From Schistocephalus solidus (taxonomy: Eukaryota > Platyhelminthes > Cestoda > Diphyllobothriidea > Diphyllobothriidae), in the NCBI GenBank assembly GCA_017591395.1, contig WEDG01006506.1, positions 62,001-126,000 of the forward strand: 64,000 bases of DNA, written 5' to 3'. Position numbers and translations under genes: made by a program. The notes under the pieces were generated by a model, which saw nothing but the letters and a program-made list of their open reading frames with translations, was not told the origin of the DNA and made no database searches. Of this stretch, positions 62,901 through 64,000 are shown piece after piece. Each line of letters begins with the position of its first letter. Position 1 is the stretch's first letter.

Positions 62901-63487
62901 GGGTTCTGATGGATTCTACTTTTGGTGATGGACTATGCAGTCAGCAAGGTCGCATCTGGATGATGATCTCGTGAACTCTACTATCCCCTCTTCGTTTCGA
63001 CCATGTTGTCTACGATGAGTTCGTCCTCTCTCACCTCCACTGGTGTTTATTAACAGTAGCTCTGACTGCTATATTATCTCTCACCCGACAGGGAGCGTTC
63101 CGAACCCTCATAAGTTGTCAGCAACAGCACAATACTATCCCATTGCATTTAGCTATTAATGTTTTAGTGAAGCAGTTTTTTTCTCCTAATTTTTTTTTTT
63201 AATTGGCGGCTCGCCGAACTTCGCCTCCGATTTAACCCTAGGAGTTTTTCAACTGCTTATTTTCCAGTTCACCGTAAATGCCAAAAACTGTTGACTTTTG
63301 TTTTAGAAATGGCAAATCGTTTTGAATCGGATATGTTTACCATACTAATCATTTCTGCTGTTCATATGGATGCTCACATAGTGCAGCAATTACCCACTTT
63401 GTATTTATTTAAACCACGGTACTAAGTTTGTAATTATGGGGCCCTCCGGGCCTTAAATATACAATTTATTTATTTATTTATTATTTA
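59929..63487 (+). mobile_element. LINE family B, copy 3 (endonuclease + RT + 3' tail), inserted in copy 2
   Basis: APE endonuclease: RAIAFELMPDVLCVTESWTQ, ILGCIYNPPYSSSDDDAKL, IIAGDFSFPEIDWISKSCPP, DLIFTNDIAPLFVDFKQGLS and SDHTLIHCCLP carry the TES, GDF and SDH catalytic motifs. RT: NSHSSGTDGIPNSVIKRVPS, VVVIYFDLSKAFVKVPHRRL (Asp to Val in AFD), SAVFQGTVLGPLLFILYINE, FVYTDDLK (YADD altered to YTDD), TIKDLGLSYTNKLALSPHAD, and the C-terminal IEKVQRVF.TRRLFSLPGSS. A 1-kb 3' tail ends GGGCCTTAAATATACAATTT plus (ATTT)n. Stops at about 60060, 60787 and 62173 and frameshifts inactivate it. The start is truncated within the endonuclease. Confidence 0.9.
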
Positions 63488-64000
63488 AATGATATTTCAT
63501 CGATAGTTAAACATTTTCAATCTTTTATTTATGCTGATGACCTCAAATGCGTGTATTCCTTCTCTAACTCAACGACCGAACGATGCCTAGAACAAATTCA
63601 TTCGGACTTAGACGCTCTTTCGGCCTGGACCTCTACATGGCTAATGGAGATCTCACCTTCTAAGTGTCGCTACATGCGTTTTGGGCCTGTAAGGCTACGC
63701 AAACTCTAATTTTTGAACGTTGCCCTATGATTGAATGTTTCACCAATAAATTAGATCTTTCGCCCCATGCCGATAGAATTACGGCCAGTTTCTCATATTT
63801 GCGGCTTTATTTCTTATATTTTCTACCTTTCAGAAATTAAATTGAGACTTTAAAGCATGTTTGTACTTCGCATTCTTGACTTTTGCTGTCCTTTCTTCGG
63901 TTTAATGAACGAATATAGCCATTCAAAAATTGAAATGTCCAAAGACATTTCATAAAAACACTCTTGTTTCCTATTCCTTCAATTACTTCCTACTCAACAA
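63488..64000 (+). mobile_element. LINE family B, copy 2, segment 3 (RT active site to C-terminus), runs off window
   Basis: Reads NDISSIVKHFQSFIYADDLK CVYSFSNSTTERCLEQIHSD, then DALSAWTSTWLMEISPSKCR and later frame-broken LDLSPHAD-like and VLRILDFCCPFFG pieces. The YADD active site is intact here. It resumes exactly where segment 2 stops, proving the copy was split by the 59929-63487 insertion. Confidence 0.85.

Overview
The window looks like nuclear DNA from a flatworm, most likely a large-genome tapeworm. The gene is split into short exons by kilobase introns. Non-LTR retrotransposons, Penelope-like elements and tRNA-derived SINE-like units are dense, and LINE open frames end in C2H2 zinc fingers. 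The class is inferred from repeat style, not proved. There is no sign of bacterial, organellar or viral organisation.

Positions 1-34.5 kb, minus strand, hold one real gene, a plasma-membrane type Ca2+-transporting P-type ATPase (PMCA/ATP2B family). I assembled 13 coding exons by reading the minus strand and matching splice sites and codon phase. They run from an ATG at 34478 to position 2431 and give about 912 residues in a single open frame, from the cytosolic N-terminus through transmembrane helix M7. The last helices and the C-terminal regulatory (calmodulin-binding) tail are not in the window and should lie left of position 1. The introns carry tRNA-like/SINE relics, two copies of a MITE with telomere-like interior (4126-4498 and 28073-28472), a 217-bp tandem repeat (11690-13010), a 96-bp direct-repeat pair (13011-14023), an inverted pair of Penelope-like elements (17325-19255) and LINE fragments (8743-9241, 29515-31610).

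From 34.5 kb to the right end I find no host gene. The region is layered retrotransposon debris: a degraded CR1-like LINE (36230-37621), a small LTR element with two LTRs and only 97 bp inside (TRIM, 37983-39127), LINE-A 3' tails (39665-40320), CR1/jockey-like copies (41200-46470), a nearly complete CR1-like element on the minus strand (46490-50170), another LINE (50660-52910), a LINE-A copy whose protein ends in a row of five zinc fingers (53789-56576), and a nested stack of one LINE family (57905-64000) in which one copy is interrupted by two later insertions. A roughly 36-bp sequence occurs four times, twice inside retrotransposon reading frames.

Functionally the window is one Ca2+-extrusion pump gene with its 5' flank embedded in mobile DNA. 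All retrotransposon frames I could follow carry stops or frameshifts, so none looks autonomously active.
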